Assembly: GCA_910588285.1 (NCBI GenBank)
Contig: CAJUQB010000050.1
Location: 1 to 38,061, forward strand
Direction of reading: 5' to 3'
DNA from: an uncultured Lachnospiraceae bacterium
Lineage (GTDB): Bacteria; Bacillota; Clostridia; Lachnospirales; Lachnospiraceae
Length of the DNA: 38,061 bases
The notes under the pieces were generated by a model. The model did no database searches. It saw nothing but the letters and a program-made list of their open reading frames with translations, and was not told the DNA's origin. The position numbers and the translations under genes are program-made. Positions within the stretch are counted from its first letter, which is position 1. Every line of letters starts with the position of its first letter. Positions 1-7,695 of the stretch are shown here, in pieces.

Positions 1-84
1 GATGCACGCAACCGCTATTTTACTGGCCGGATGCCTTGCAGCAGGGTGCAAGGCACCGAGAATAGTAACTATGTATCTTCCATC

Positions 85-113
85 TTGACAAATCCTTTAT
101 TCTCATATATAAT
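85..113 (+). promoter_or_regulatory. Consensus sigma-A promoter for the TetR/flavodoxin pair
   Basis: A perfect -35 TTGACA (85-90) and a perfect -10 TATAAT (108-113) are separated by 17 bases, about 70 bases upstream of the TetR start codon. The match to consensus is exact, so transcription should be strong unless repressed. The operator-like palindrome begins five bases after the -10. Confidence 0.85.
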
Positions 114-117
114 CTGT

Positions 118-138
118 TTATATAAATAGTTTATATAA
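118..138 (+). promoter_or_regulatory. Palindromic operator, probably bound by the adjacent TetR protein
   Basis: Two perfect inverted 9-base arms, TTATATAAA (118-126) and TTTATATAA (130-138), flank a 3-base centre (TAG). The palindrome covers the expected transcription start just after the -10 box. A bound dimer there would block initiation. TetR-family repressors commonly bind such sites in their own promoters, so autoregulation is inferred; the palindrome itself is seen directly. Confidence 0.65.
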
Positions 139-185
139 TCGATTTATGCATCTATCGGATTATGAAGGAGATCTAAGGAGACCAA

Positions 186-752
186 ATGCCAAAACAGAGA
201 ATTACAAAAGAAATGGTTGTCAATACTGCCTTTGAGATTGCAAGAAGCCAGGGCATGGAACAGGTCCTGGTCAAAAATATCGCAGACAAAATGGGCTGCT
301 CCGTGCAGCCCATCTACAGCTACTGCCGCAATATGGCCGGTCTGCGCCAGGATGTGGCCCGGAAGGCCGCCCAATTCATACAGGCGTATCTCTCGGCCCG
401 CATTGATGAGAAGGACTTCTTCCGCAGTACAGGCAGCGCATATATCCAACTAGCCAGGGAGGAGCCTCATTTGTTTCGGATCTTTATCCTCCATCCCCGC
501 AGTGGCATTTCCTCTCTGGAGGATCTATACCAGGCGGAGGCGAACCCTCATATGGCGGAATTTATTGCAGATGCCCTGCACATCAGCACAGCCCAAGCCA
601 GGCAGCTGCATTTGCACATGATGATTTATACCATAGGCATCGGCACGATTTTTTCCGTGACAACACCAGGCATTTCCACAGACGAGATCTGCCTGCAGCA
701 GGAGGCTGCCTATCAGGCGTTTCTTGCGCAGGCATTGAGGACACTACCATGA
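186..752 (+). CDS. TetR/AcrR-family transcriptional regulator
   Basis: A 188-residue protein with an N-terminal TetR helix-turn-helix (about residues 5-50, including the stretch KNIADKMGCSVQPIYSY) and an all-helical C-terminal ligand/dimerisation domain of normal length. The start is supported by an AAGGAG ribosome site 8-13 bases upstream (aaggag, then acca before ATG). Its stop codon overlaps the start of the flavodoxin gene (ATGA at 749-752), so the two are translationally coupled. A consensus promoter followed by a palindrome upstream suggests it represses its own operon. The inducing ligand cannot be inferred. Context points to control of a flavin-linked redox or haem-related function. 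Confidence 0.85.
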   Translation: MPKQRITKEMVVNTAFEIARSQGMEQVLVKNIADKMGCSVQPIYSYCRNMAGLRQDVARKAAQFIQAYLSARIDEKDFFRSTGSAYIQLAREEPHLFRIFILHPRSGISSLEDLYQAEANPHMAEFIADALHISTAQARQLHLHMMIYTIGIGTIFSVTTPGISTDEICLQQEAAYQAFLAQALRTLP

Positions 753-1279
753 ATAAAGGAATCATTTTATATCAATCCAAATACGGAGCAACCAGGAAAT
801 ATGCCATGTGGCTGCAGGAGCTGACTGATTTTGACTGTCTCGAAACGCCCAAGGCCCGGCCCCAGGAGGTTGCCCAATATGAAACAATCCTGCTATGCGG
901 AGGGGTCTATGCCTCCGGCATCGCAGGACTGCCCTTCTTAAAAAAGAATCCCGGGCTGTTACAGGGCAGGAAAGCAGCCGTACTGTGTGTAGGCGCTTCC
1001 CCCTACGAGGAGGCTGCCTTTGCGGAAATCAGGGCCCACAACATGACCGGGAAGCTTAAGCGCCTTCCGCTGTTCTATGGCCGCGGGATCTGGGATGAAA
1101 GCAAAATGAAATTTGTCGACAAGACGCTCTGCAAAATACTGCAAAAATCCATTGCCAAGAAGGATCCCAATACCTACGAGCCATGGATGGCAGCCCTTAT
1201 GTCTGCAGCGGGGCAGACCTGCGACTGGACAGACCGGAAGTATTTAGTGCCAGTGCTGGAGTTCCTGGGAATCGAATGA
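749..1279 (+). CDS. Flavodoxin-domain protein (protoporphyrinogen-oxidase-like)
   Basis: A 176-residue flavodoxin-fold protein. The FMN phosphate loop is visible near the N terminus (SKYGATRK, about residues 10-17), followed by the loop CGGVYASGI (about 50-58) and CVGASPYEE (about 80-88). Such single-domain proteins belong to the Flavodoxin_5/HemG-like group, which bind FMN and pass electrons in the cytoplasm; some oxidise protoporphyrinogen. Whether this one does so is not shown. It overlaps the upstream TetR gene by four bases. The C-terminal part beyond about residue 120 is less typical of HemG and may be lineage-specific. It ends convergently with the decayed GH172 gene. Confidence 0.8.
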   Translation: MNKGIILYQSKYGATRKYAMWLQELTDFDCLETPKARPQEVAQYETILLCGGVYASGIAGLPFLKKNPGLLQGRKAAVLCVGASPYEEAAFAEIRAHNMTGKLKRLPLFYGRGIWDESKMKFVDKTLCKILQKSIAKKDPNTYEPWMAALMSAAGQTCDWTDRKYLVPVLEFLGIE

Positions 1280-1339
1280 CAGGTTACGCCAGGATTTTTA
1301 CGTGCCGTGGATCACTGGGGCAAACAGCCACTGGTTTCA

Positions 1340-2142
1340 TTAGATAATCTCCAGCTCATCCCTGCCCGCAAGCTTTGGAAATGGGGCATGAGGCTCCGCC
1401 TGATACCAGTAAGCCACAGAGCTGATGTCATCCTGAAGGGGAAGATACCTGCCCTCAGAACGCCAGGACATCTGTGTGCCCACATAGTGGCCCTTCCCCT
1501 TCACACCGTCCAGGATCACATAATCCTCCTTGTACTTTAGGGGATTAGTACGGCGGAACTGGGCATGGAAATATGCCTCCCCACAAGCCACCTCCCGAAG
1601 CTCATAGCTGATGGCATAGTAGAAGCCATGGCACTGCTCCGGACTTAAGTTTTCCACCGTAATTTTCCCATGCGTTCGGAAGGGCATCGGGAAAAAGCAA
1701 TTGAGCCCTCCTGAGGAATTGACATTGATGGGAATCCCATTGATCTGGGTCCATTGCTTCCAGCTGCAGCAGAAAAAATCTCCCAGAGGCACTTCCACAC
1801 TGGGCGTTTCCTCCCCATCCCAGTACATGCGCAATATCAGGTCCCGGTAAAACCGCATATCAACCGTAATCCAGATATGGGTTATGGCAGCCGGCCCCTC
1901 CACATCCATGAGAGTTGTAACTGACTGTGAATCCAGGGTAATACAGGGCCTTACCTTAAAGGTCCTTCCCAATTCCCTGGGGGCCCCATTCTCCAAATAC
2001 AGCTGACCGATCCGCTCCGCCTCGGGCTGCTGCTTTCCAGGCTCTGCCATACCGCCCCGTCCTTTTTCCCATATACATTTTCTGCGGTAATAAGCCTTGT
2101 CTGGCTGTTTCTTAGTTGTGTGATCCCCAAAAGATGATTCAT
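1340..2142 (-). pseudogene. GH172/DUF2961 glycoside hydrolase remnant with frameshift and internal deletion
   Basis: Reading leftwards, the gene starts at ATG 2142 behind AAGGAG with the family's N terminus (TRLITAENVYGKKDG). It then loses frame in a run of G (plus-strand C 2055-2058); adding one G restores DGGGMAEPGKQQ. The main open frame (2050-1340) has typical DUF2961 sequence up to GKGHYVGT and then jumps at about 1465-1480 to the family's usual C terminus (GRYLPLQDDIS ... ELEII). The missing middle, roughly 100 residues in intact homologues, includes the GTEDYF-type segment and the acidic catalytic region. A functional difructose/arabinofuranose-type hydrolase is therefore not expected. 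The two ends and the join are read directly; the amount lost is judged from family knowledge. Confidence 0.8.
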
Positions 2143-2175
2143 ATTCCTTCTCTCCTTCCTCACGAATGTTACATG

Positions 2176-3180
2176 TTACCCATACACGCCGCCGGCAATA
2201 CGTGACAGCTCCTTCTTCATCGCTGCCAGCTGGAACGCCACCTCATTGTACTCATTCCTTCCCGAGTGATGCTCCGTAGCCCATACCCCCTGATACCCGG
2301 CGTCATAAACAGGCTTTAGCACCTGATCTGCCCGCTCGCAGTAGGGCTGCGAAAAATGCATGTGGACAGCGCGGCTGGCCATGGCAAGGTCCTTCTGATC
2401 CTTTTCCTCCAAGGTGGAATCCGACCAGTTGCCAAGGTGCAGAAGAAGCCCGAAGTTCTCGTCATTGATGGCCTCAAACATGGTCTGTACCACCTCAAAG
2501 TTCGTGGACGCCCCCCAATGGTTCTCAAAGCATACCTTAAATCCCTCCTGGGCGCCTATGCGGGCATATTCCCTGAATTTCTTTGATGTGTACGCAATCT
2601 GTTCGTCCGTTATGGTAAGCTCATGTACCCCCAGGTCAAAACGGATACTTTTCGCTCCGAGAATCCGGGCGGCCTTTAGGCAGTCTTCGGCAACCGCATG
2701 GTTCCTTGCCAGCTCATCCTTATCCTCAGACCAGGGATGGGCATAGTCGCAACACAGGTTTACAAGGGTCAGCTCCCGCTCGTCAAGGGCCTGGGCCCCA
2801 TACAGGAACGACAGCTGGATATGAAGCTTCTTTCCGAACAGCTTTGCAGCGTCCATCATGGCCTTGGCATCGGCATAGGAACCGGCCATGGGCTTCTCAC
2901 AGTAGCAGTGCCTGCCGCTCTTCATAACCTCAATGGCCATCGGCGCATGGAGGTTGTTGTGGAGGCAGACGTCCACACTGTCAAGGTCGTCTCTTTGCAG
3001 CAGCTGCCGGTAATCCGCATACTGATCCTTGATCCCGTATTTATTGCAAAACTCCTCCAGCACCTTGGGGCGGATGTCACAGGCCGCCGCCACGGTAACG
3101 CCCGGGATATCCTTGTACATCTCCATATGGGCATGGGCAATCAGCCCTGTCCCGATGATTCCCACACGAATTTCCTTCAT
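2176..3180 (-). pseudogene. Chimera: Gfo/Idh/MocA oxidoreductase head fused to sugar isomerase/epimerase tail
   Basis: One open frame of 334 residues carries two unrelated partial proteins. Residues 1 to about 128 are the NAD-binding half of a Gfo/Idh/MocA oxidoreductase: GIIGTGLIAHAH dinucleotide loop, and CEKPMAGS near residue 94. From about residue 131 the sequence is a xylose-isomerase-like TIM barrel lacking its first strands (NLCCDYAHPW, then FENHWGAS and ATEHHSG metal/substrate segments). The oxidoreductase lacks its substrate domain. The join lies near 2780-2800. An in-frame deletion between two neighbouring sugar genes explains it. An AAAGGAG ribosome site precedes ATG 3180, and a TATAAT (plus-strand attata 3208-3213) lies just upstream, so it may still be expressed. 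A true fusion enzyme is possible but unlikely. Confidence 0.75.
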
Positions 3181-3274
3181 AGATGTTCTCCTTTCACATT
3201 TTTTTCCATTATAAAGGCAAAAGGCAAAAAAATCGTGTCATGCCATTGGCTTTTTGGGACAAAAAATGCTATTC

Positions 3275-3446
3275 TCAGCCATCGGCCAAAAATCGTTGGC
3301 AGAAATCACTGGGCGCAATGCCATAATATTTGCGAAAGGCACGATAAAAGGTACGGGTGGTCTCAAAGCCGGACTCCAGGGCAATCTCCGTGATAGACAT
3401 CTCTCCCCCCTCCATGAGGGTCATGGCATGGGCGCAGCGCAGGCCA
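3275..3446 (-). pseudogene. AraC-family regulator, C-terminal DNA-binding fragment only
   Basis: The minus strand encodes the final helix-turn-helix of an AraC regulator: RCAHAMTLMEGG, SITEIALESGF, then TFYRAFRKYYGIAPSDF, ending at TGA 3275-3277. About 57 residues remain. There is no start codon or ligand domain; upstream, in another frame, lies the tail of the sugar-binding protein, so a deletion joined the two near 3440-3450. An intact AraC protein is normally about 280 residues or more. It probably once controlled the adjacent sugar genes. Confidence 0.8.
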
Positions 3447-4378
3447 TTGACATGTCAATTGCATCCTGTACAGCCTGAATCTCTGCGTTTGCAAGATCCG
3501 TAAGCTGCTGTGCATAATCGTCAATATTTAATTCTCCCTTCACGCAGGACTCGATCACCTGACCGATGGTAGCGTTCTCATTTTCACCGGCCTTGATCCC
3601 TGTGGGGGCATTCCAGCGGGCATTGGCATAACCAGGTGTGAATTTGAAGGCCTCCACAATGGCATTGCCCTCCATGTTTTCATAGACCTCCTGCACGCCC
3701 TCCATGGGGTAGTTTGCAAAGAAGCGCTCAATAATCTCTTCATCTGAGTTCAGCGGCAGGCTGTTCCATGTCAAAGCGGTATCTGCCTCCAGCAGATCCA
3801 GTCTTGCAAGGATCCCCTCTTTTCCAAAGGACATAAACTTTGCAAACTCATAGGCTTCCTGGGGATGGGCAGATGTCTTACCGATAAAGATATAATCCGG
3901 AATAATGACACACTTGCCGTTGGGAAGGCTTGTGAATTTGATCTTGGAGGAAAGCTGGGAATAGCCGGTTGCATTGGATGTGGAATCCGGAGTCATGGCA
4001 ATCTTGCCGGCATTAAAGGCATCCCAATCACTGTCTGTACCAAAGTTTGCTTTCTGCTCATCCGTCAGGCTGTTAAAGCTGTAGCCATTTTCATAGATGG
4101 ACTTACTCTCCTTGACCCCTTCAATATAGAGGGGATCTGATTCTTCATGGCCGCAATATAATCCTCATAGGCTTTGATCATACGGCGGTTGATGCCATTC
4201 TCTTCCTCTGTACCCAGGTCCCATACCGCATATCTTAAGGTGATCTGCTCGCCGTTGTCCGCCCCGTCTGCGCCCTCGTCGGCAGTGTCTCCACCGGCTG
4301 CGTCTCCCTCATCGGCTGCTGCGCCGGAATCGCTTGGCGTGTCTCCTCCTGTGGGAGCCTTATCGCCTCCGGTACGGT
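3447..4378 (-). pseudogene. Sugar ABC-transporter solute-binding lipoprotein remnant
   Basis: Two frames make up the remnant. The upstream part (about 4378-4150) has an acidic Gly/Asp/Ala-rich linker and then ITLRYAVWDLGTEEENG with RRMIKAYE, the usual beginning of a mature extracellular sugar-binding protein. The second part, in another frame, runs DPLYIEGVKE, SFNSLTDEQKANFGTD, AMTPDSTSNATGYSQL, to DYAQQLTDLANAEIQ at the C terminus. Frame and sequence change near 4140-4170, where a central block is lost. The signal peptide and lipobox are missing because the front joins the GH94 tail near 4375-4380. The end joins the AraC fragment. No secreted product is expected. Confidence 0.75.
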
Positions 4379-5619
4379 AAGGATTGGCTGTGTAGGTAAA
4401 GGTAAGCTCCCTGCCGTTACACATGATTTTTTCAACGCCGGCCCCCTTTGCCCCCACATGATATCAGAACCTTACCGGCTGGCCGTCGATGGCATAGGCA
4501 AGGACAAGGCCCGTAAGCTCCCGGGGCAATACCGGGTCAATCTCAAGGACTGCCGTCTTATCCCGAAGCCCCAGCAGGTTGCCCAAAAGCCTCACCAGGA
4601 ATATTCCCGGTCCGCTGGAATAGATGCGTCATCCGCCAAATGGCTGATGATGCTTCTTGTCAGTGGCAGCAGCCGATAGTGGATTCCTGTTTTGTTATCT
4701 GACGGATGAAGCATGTAGCTGAAGCTTCCGTCCTCCTCCATATAAGCAAACCCGGCAATTACGCCGTCCCTGATTAGGTACTTCTCAAAATCTCTCTTGA
4801 TGGCATTCACCATTCCCTCCAGCTCCTTTGCACAGGTAAGCGCCGCCGGATTTGAGGCCTTGTGTATCCCCATGGACAGGCTGTGCAGGGACTGATATGC
4901 CAGAGCCTGTGTCCAGGCGCTGATGAGCCGTTCCTTCATTCTGGGATCCGCCGGCTGCAGGGTATCGTCCCAATCGCCTCCTGCATAGGAAATCAACGCG
5001 CCATCCCCCAGGAAACTCTTCCATCCGGCGTTTGGGAAACCAGGTGTCAATTTCCTCTTCTGTCATCTCCGGCGAAGCGTAGGCTCCGCCGAACAGGGCG
5101 CTCCTTCTAACCATCTGCACCGGTTTTCCCTCAAAGGAATCCCAATCCACAGCCTCATAGGCGCTTTGGATCCGTTCCATGAACAGAGGGCCCTTCACGG
5201 CCTGCTCCATATGCTCTATGAACATCCCGTAAAAGGTTGCTTTCACGGTCTGGTCAAGGGCAAGCCAGTCTGTCCACAGGCCGATATAGGACAATTCATA
5301 CTGGTACTTCTTCTTGAGCGGCTCCTGATAAAGGGCTTCGATCCGCTGTGTTTTGCGGTATTCCTTCCCATAGAAATCCATGGCGTCCGTACAATAGCCT
5401 GTCAGCCTCTGGTCAAGACATCCCTGCTGCAGATAAGGAAAGCAGCCGCCCTGGCTCTGGTTCTGTCTGGAGCATACTGTGTAGCTTTTGTCACTCTCAT
5501 CGATAAAATGATCCAAGTACTGGCTTAAATACAGCTCATTGGTGCGGATCCCTCCCCGGTCTCCCACGCCCACATCCTGTCCGTAGATCAGCTGAACCCT
5601 CTGGCCATTTCCGGACCGA
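4379..5619 (-). pseudogene. GH94-type beta-glucan phosphorylase remnant (1,2-beta-oligoglucan phosphorylase-like)
   Basis: Pieces of one large enzyme appear in order. First, LIYGQDVGVGDRGG, SQGGCFPYLQQGC, TGYCTDAMDFYGKEY and YIGLWTDWLALDQ (about 5600-5050). After a frame change near 5040: FLGDGALISYAGGDWDDT, then GFAYMEEDGSFSYMLHPSD and YRLLPLTRSI. After a second deletion near 4625: IYSSGPGIFL, RLLGNLLGLRDKT. A TGA at 4464-4466 interrupts the last part where an Arg (CGA) is expected, before YHVGAKGAGVEKIM. GDWDDTLQPAD marks the GH94 glucan-phosphorylase group, in which intact proteins have about 1,100 residues; roughly a third remains. The 1,2-beta-glucan assignment is inference from remembered relatives. 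Confidence 0.7.
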
Positions 5620-6262
5620 ATGCAGCTCCATCTGCGATAATCAATAAATTACCGCTCTTGTTTTTCATAATTTCAGCATAAATATTTGATTTCCCACCTG
5701 CACTGATCACTCTATACGTTCTGTTCTTTGACAGTCCTTCAAAAAATTCATATCCTGCATTGGAATCCTCCACGATAATAGTTTCCGGATTCACCGGCTT
5801 TCTATCATTATCTCTGCCATAGATATGAAAAAATTCATGGTATGTCTGCTTCAGAGAAGCATATTTTCCAGATTCGCAGATTCCGTATATTTCCTCCACA
5901 CTGTATGGCAGATTCGGCAGCCCCTCTCTTGTCACAATTACATAATAATTATCAGATTCACGAACTGCCTCTGCAAATTCATTTGTGGGCAGGAATGCAT
6001 TATCCTCATCAATAAAAACGATTGTCTCATGGATCGAGGCCAGCAGCAGTTTCCAATCTCTACCTGCAAGACTCCTGCAGGGCCTGTCACAATTCAGCTC
6101 AATCCCACTGTTTTTCCCGGATTCATAATGCTCCTGTATCATTTCTACTAATGTTGTTTTTCCGGTAGCGCTATCCCCTTTTATAATGGTTATATTTCTC
6201 CGGATCATAAAATCATATCGTACCTTAGCATTAGAAACAACAATCCTATACTTTCCCTTCAT
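5588..6262 (-). CDS. P-loop NTPase of unknown function, probably truncated at its C terminus
   Basis: A 224-residue protein with a Walker A loop (KGDSATGKTTL, about residues 28-38) and a Walker B-like strand ending in acid residues (TIVFIDEDNAF, about 84-94). I do not recognise a named family. It follows the DUF4869 gene by 11 bases and has a good ribosome site (AAAGGGGGA), so the two are an operon. The last sensible sequence is IIADGAAFGPEMA; the following residues (RGFS) are out-of-frame GH94 sequence. The deletion joining it to the GH94 remnant at about 5610-5620 therefore seems to have removed the natural end. The ATPase core may still fold; activity is uncertain. Confidence 0.65.
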   Translation of the reverse strand: MKGKYRIVVSNAKVRYDFMIRRNITIIKGDSATGKTTLVEMIQEHYESGKNSGIELNCDRPCRSLAGRDWKLLLASIHETIVFIDEDNAFLPTNEFAEAVRESDNYYVIVTREGLPNLPYSVEEIYGICESGKYASLKQTYHEFFHIYGRDNDRKPVNPETIIVEDSNAGYEFFEGLSKNRTYRVISAGGKSNIYAEIMKNKSGNLLIIADGAAFGPEMARGFS

Positions 6263-6273
6263 CTGATCCCCCT

Positions 6274-6714
6274 TTATCTGACAAACATACCGGCAACTGC
6301 CAATAGCTCATCCATATTATGAACAATCTGATTCGTATTCAGAATCTTTATTTCAAATTCCTGCTCACCAAAATCCATCAAATGACGCAGATTGATTGTT
6401 ACATCCTGCATGTCCCCGATTTTTAATATCCACTTGGCACAATTATCCCCACAGGCAGAGGCATTAAAAACTTTTTCCGGCACTTTATAAATCGCAATCA
6501 GGGTTTTAACTCCTCCGGATAATTCCCGGGGTGAAATACCTCCCAGCACAGGACTGTCTATGATCCGCGGTCCCAGAACCACGGAACGGTCCACGTCCCT
6601 GATCATCTCCTTTGACAGTTCATCTGTAATCCACTCATCTGTATAAGTATTCTTGAAAAAAATTACCGGATTATAGATTGCTTCCGGCATATCCCCATAA
6701 AAAATATGCAGCAT
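6274..6714 (-). CDS. DUF4869 domain protein
   Basis: A 146-residue protein matching the DUF4869 family over its whole length: MLHIFYGDMPEAIYN at the start, YTDEWITDELSKEMIRDVD, then SACGDNCAKWILKI and NLRHLMDFGEQEFEI. No signal peptide or membrane segment is present, so it is cytoplasmic. The family has no established function. CAGGAGGAA lies upstream of ATG 6714. It sits between a short-chain dehydrogenase (32-base gap) and the P-loop NTPase (11-base gap), all on one strand. A DUF4869 gene directly before an NTPase of this type suggests that the two products act together; this is inference from gene order. Confidence 0.8.
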   Translation of the reverse strand: MLHIFYGDMPEAIYNPVIFFKNTYTDEWITDELSKEMIRDVDRSVVLGPRIIDSPVLGGISPRELSGGVKTLIAIYKVPEKVFNASACGDNCAKWILKIGDMQDVTINLRHLMDFGEQEFEIKILNTNQIVHNMDELLAVAGMFVR

Positions 6715-6746
6715 ATAAAATTTCCTCCTGTTTTATTTTGCAATCA

Positions 6747-7511
6747 TCACAAATATTTTTTTATTCCCCGCATCCAGATCCTCATAACCAGTCTATGGGG
6801 CATGAGCTTTACATGGAAGCGCTGGCATCCCACATAAAAGGAGCAGACGGACACATCCTTTCCCCTTCTGGCATCCTTCATGGCTTTTTGGGCAACCCTT
6901 TGGGCTTGAACCAGTCCCGGAAAGCGTATCCTGCGGCCATTGCGCTCCCTTTCCAGCATGTCCGTATCTACCCAGCCCGGGCTGACAGACGTAACCGTGA
7001 TGCCCATTGGCCTTAATTCCATGTGCAGAGCGCGGGAATAGCTGTGGAGAAAGGCCTTTGTGGCAGCATACAGATTGAGGTAGGGAACCGGCTGAAATGC
7101 AGCGGCAGAGGACAGGTTGAGAATTCGGCTCCCCTCTCCCATGTAAGGGATGCAGCCATTGATCAAAGCAGCCGGCACCTGACAATTCAGCTGAATGGTC
7201 CTGGCAAGCTCCTCCTGTCCAACATCCTTTGCAGGCATCATCTGCCCCATACCTGCATTATTCACCAGCCAGGAAACGCGCACCTCCTCGGTGAGCAGCT
7301 TCCAGATGGGCTGCAATCCGCTGGGATCCGTAAGATCCATGCATATGGGAATAATCCGTTCCCCGTACAGGCCTTTCAGCCGGTCAAGCCGTTCCCGATT
7401 TCTGCCGATGATCCAGATCTCGTCCAGCTGTTCCTGGAGAAGGAGCTTCACAAACTCATGCCCAATTCCCCCTGTGGCCCCCGTTACAATTCCTATCTCC
7501 TTTCGTCCCAT
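6747..7511 (-). CDS. Short-chain dehydrogenase/reductase (SDR)
   Basis: A 254-residue classical SDR. It has the NAD(P)-binding motif TGATGGIG (residues 10-17), NNAG (84-87), a catalytic Ser in LSSAAAF (134/135), and YAATK with Tyr148 and Lys152. Arg37 and Arg39 after the second strand (IIGRNRER) favour NADP(H). The C-terminal 60 residues, rich in Arg and Lys and ending in VMRIWMRGIKKYL, resemble the DltE/YqjQ-like SDRs acting on lipid or short-chain substrates; the substrate is unknown. GGAGGAGG precedes ATG 7511. It is the first gene of a minus-strand run leading into DUF4869 and the NTPase, and is divergent from the transporter operon. Confidence 0.88.
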   Translation of the reverse strand: MGRKEIGIVTGATGGIGHEFVKLLLQEQLDEIWIIGRNRERLDRLKGLYGERIIPICMDLTDPSGLQPIWKLLTEEVRVSWLVNNAGMGQMMPAKDVGQEELARTIQLNCQVPAALINGCIPYMGEGSRILNLSSAAAFQPVPYLNLYAATKAFLHSYSRALHMELRPMGITVTSVSPGWVDTDMLERERNGRRIRFPGLVQAQRVAQKAMKDARRGKDVSVCSFYVGCQRFHVKLMPHRLVMRIWMRGIKKYL

Positions 7512-7618
7512 ATAAAAATACCTCCTCCATTCATTTCCTGTCTCCGATTCCTTCGGCAGAACACCGCTTCAGCTAAATCAAAAGCCCTCTAAATTTATTT
7601 CAGAACCCCCCGGGGAGC

Positions 7619-7647
7619 TTACAATGCACCTCTCTTTTTGATAAAAT
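7619..7647 (+). promoter_or_regulatory. Probable sigma-A promoter of the transporter operon
   Basis: TTACAA (7619-7624) and TAAAAT (7642-7647) are separated by 17 bases, about 50 bases upstream of the lipoprotein start. Both hexamers deviate by one or two bases from consensus. I see no clear Fur box or riboswitch in the 7512-7695 gap. Confidence 0.55.
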
Positions 7648-7695
7648 ACCTTGGATCATACTTTTAAATTACAGCTTGACGAAAGGACAACTACA

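Noticed and set aside
33..54. Terminator at the left edge (GCCTTGCA with TGCAAGGC)
   Set aside because: The stem is perfect but is not followed by a T run, so it is left unassigned; it may belong to a gene outside the window.
4458..4679. Plus-strand open frame of 73 codons
   Set aside because: Antisense to the GH94 remnant, whose fragments on the minus strand are clearly recognisable.
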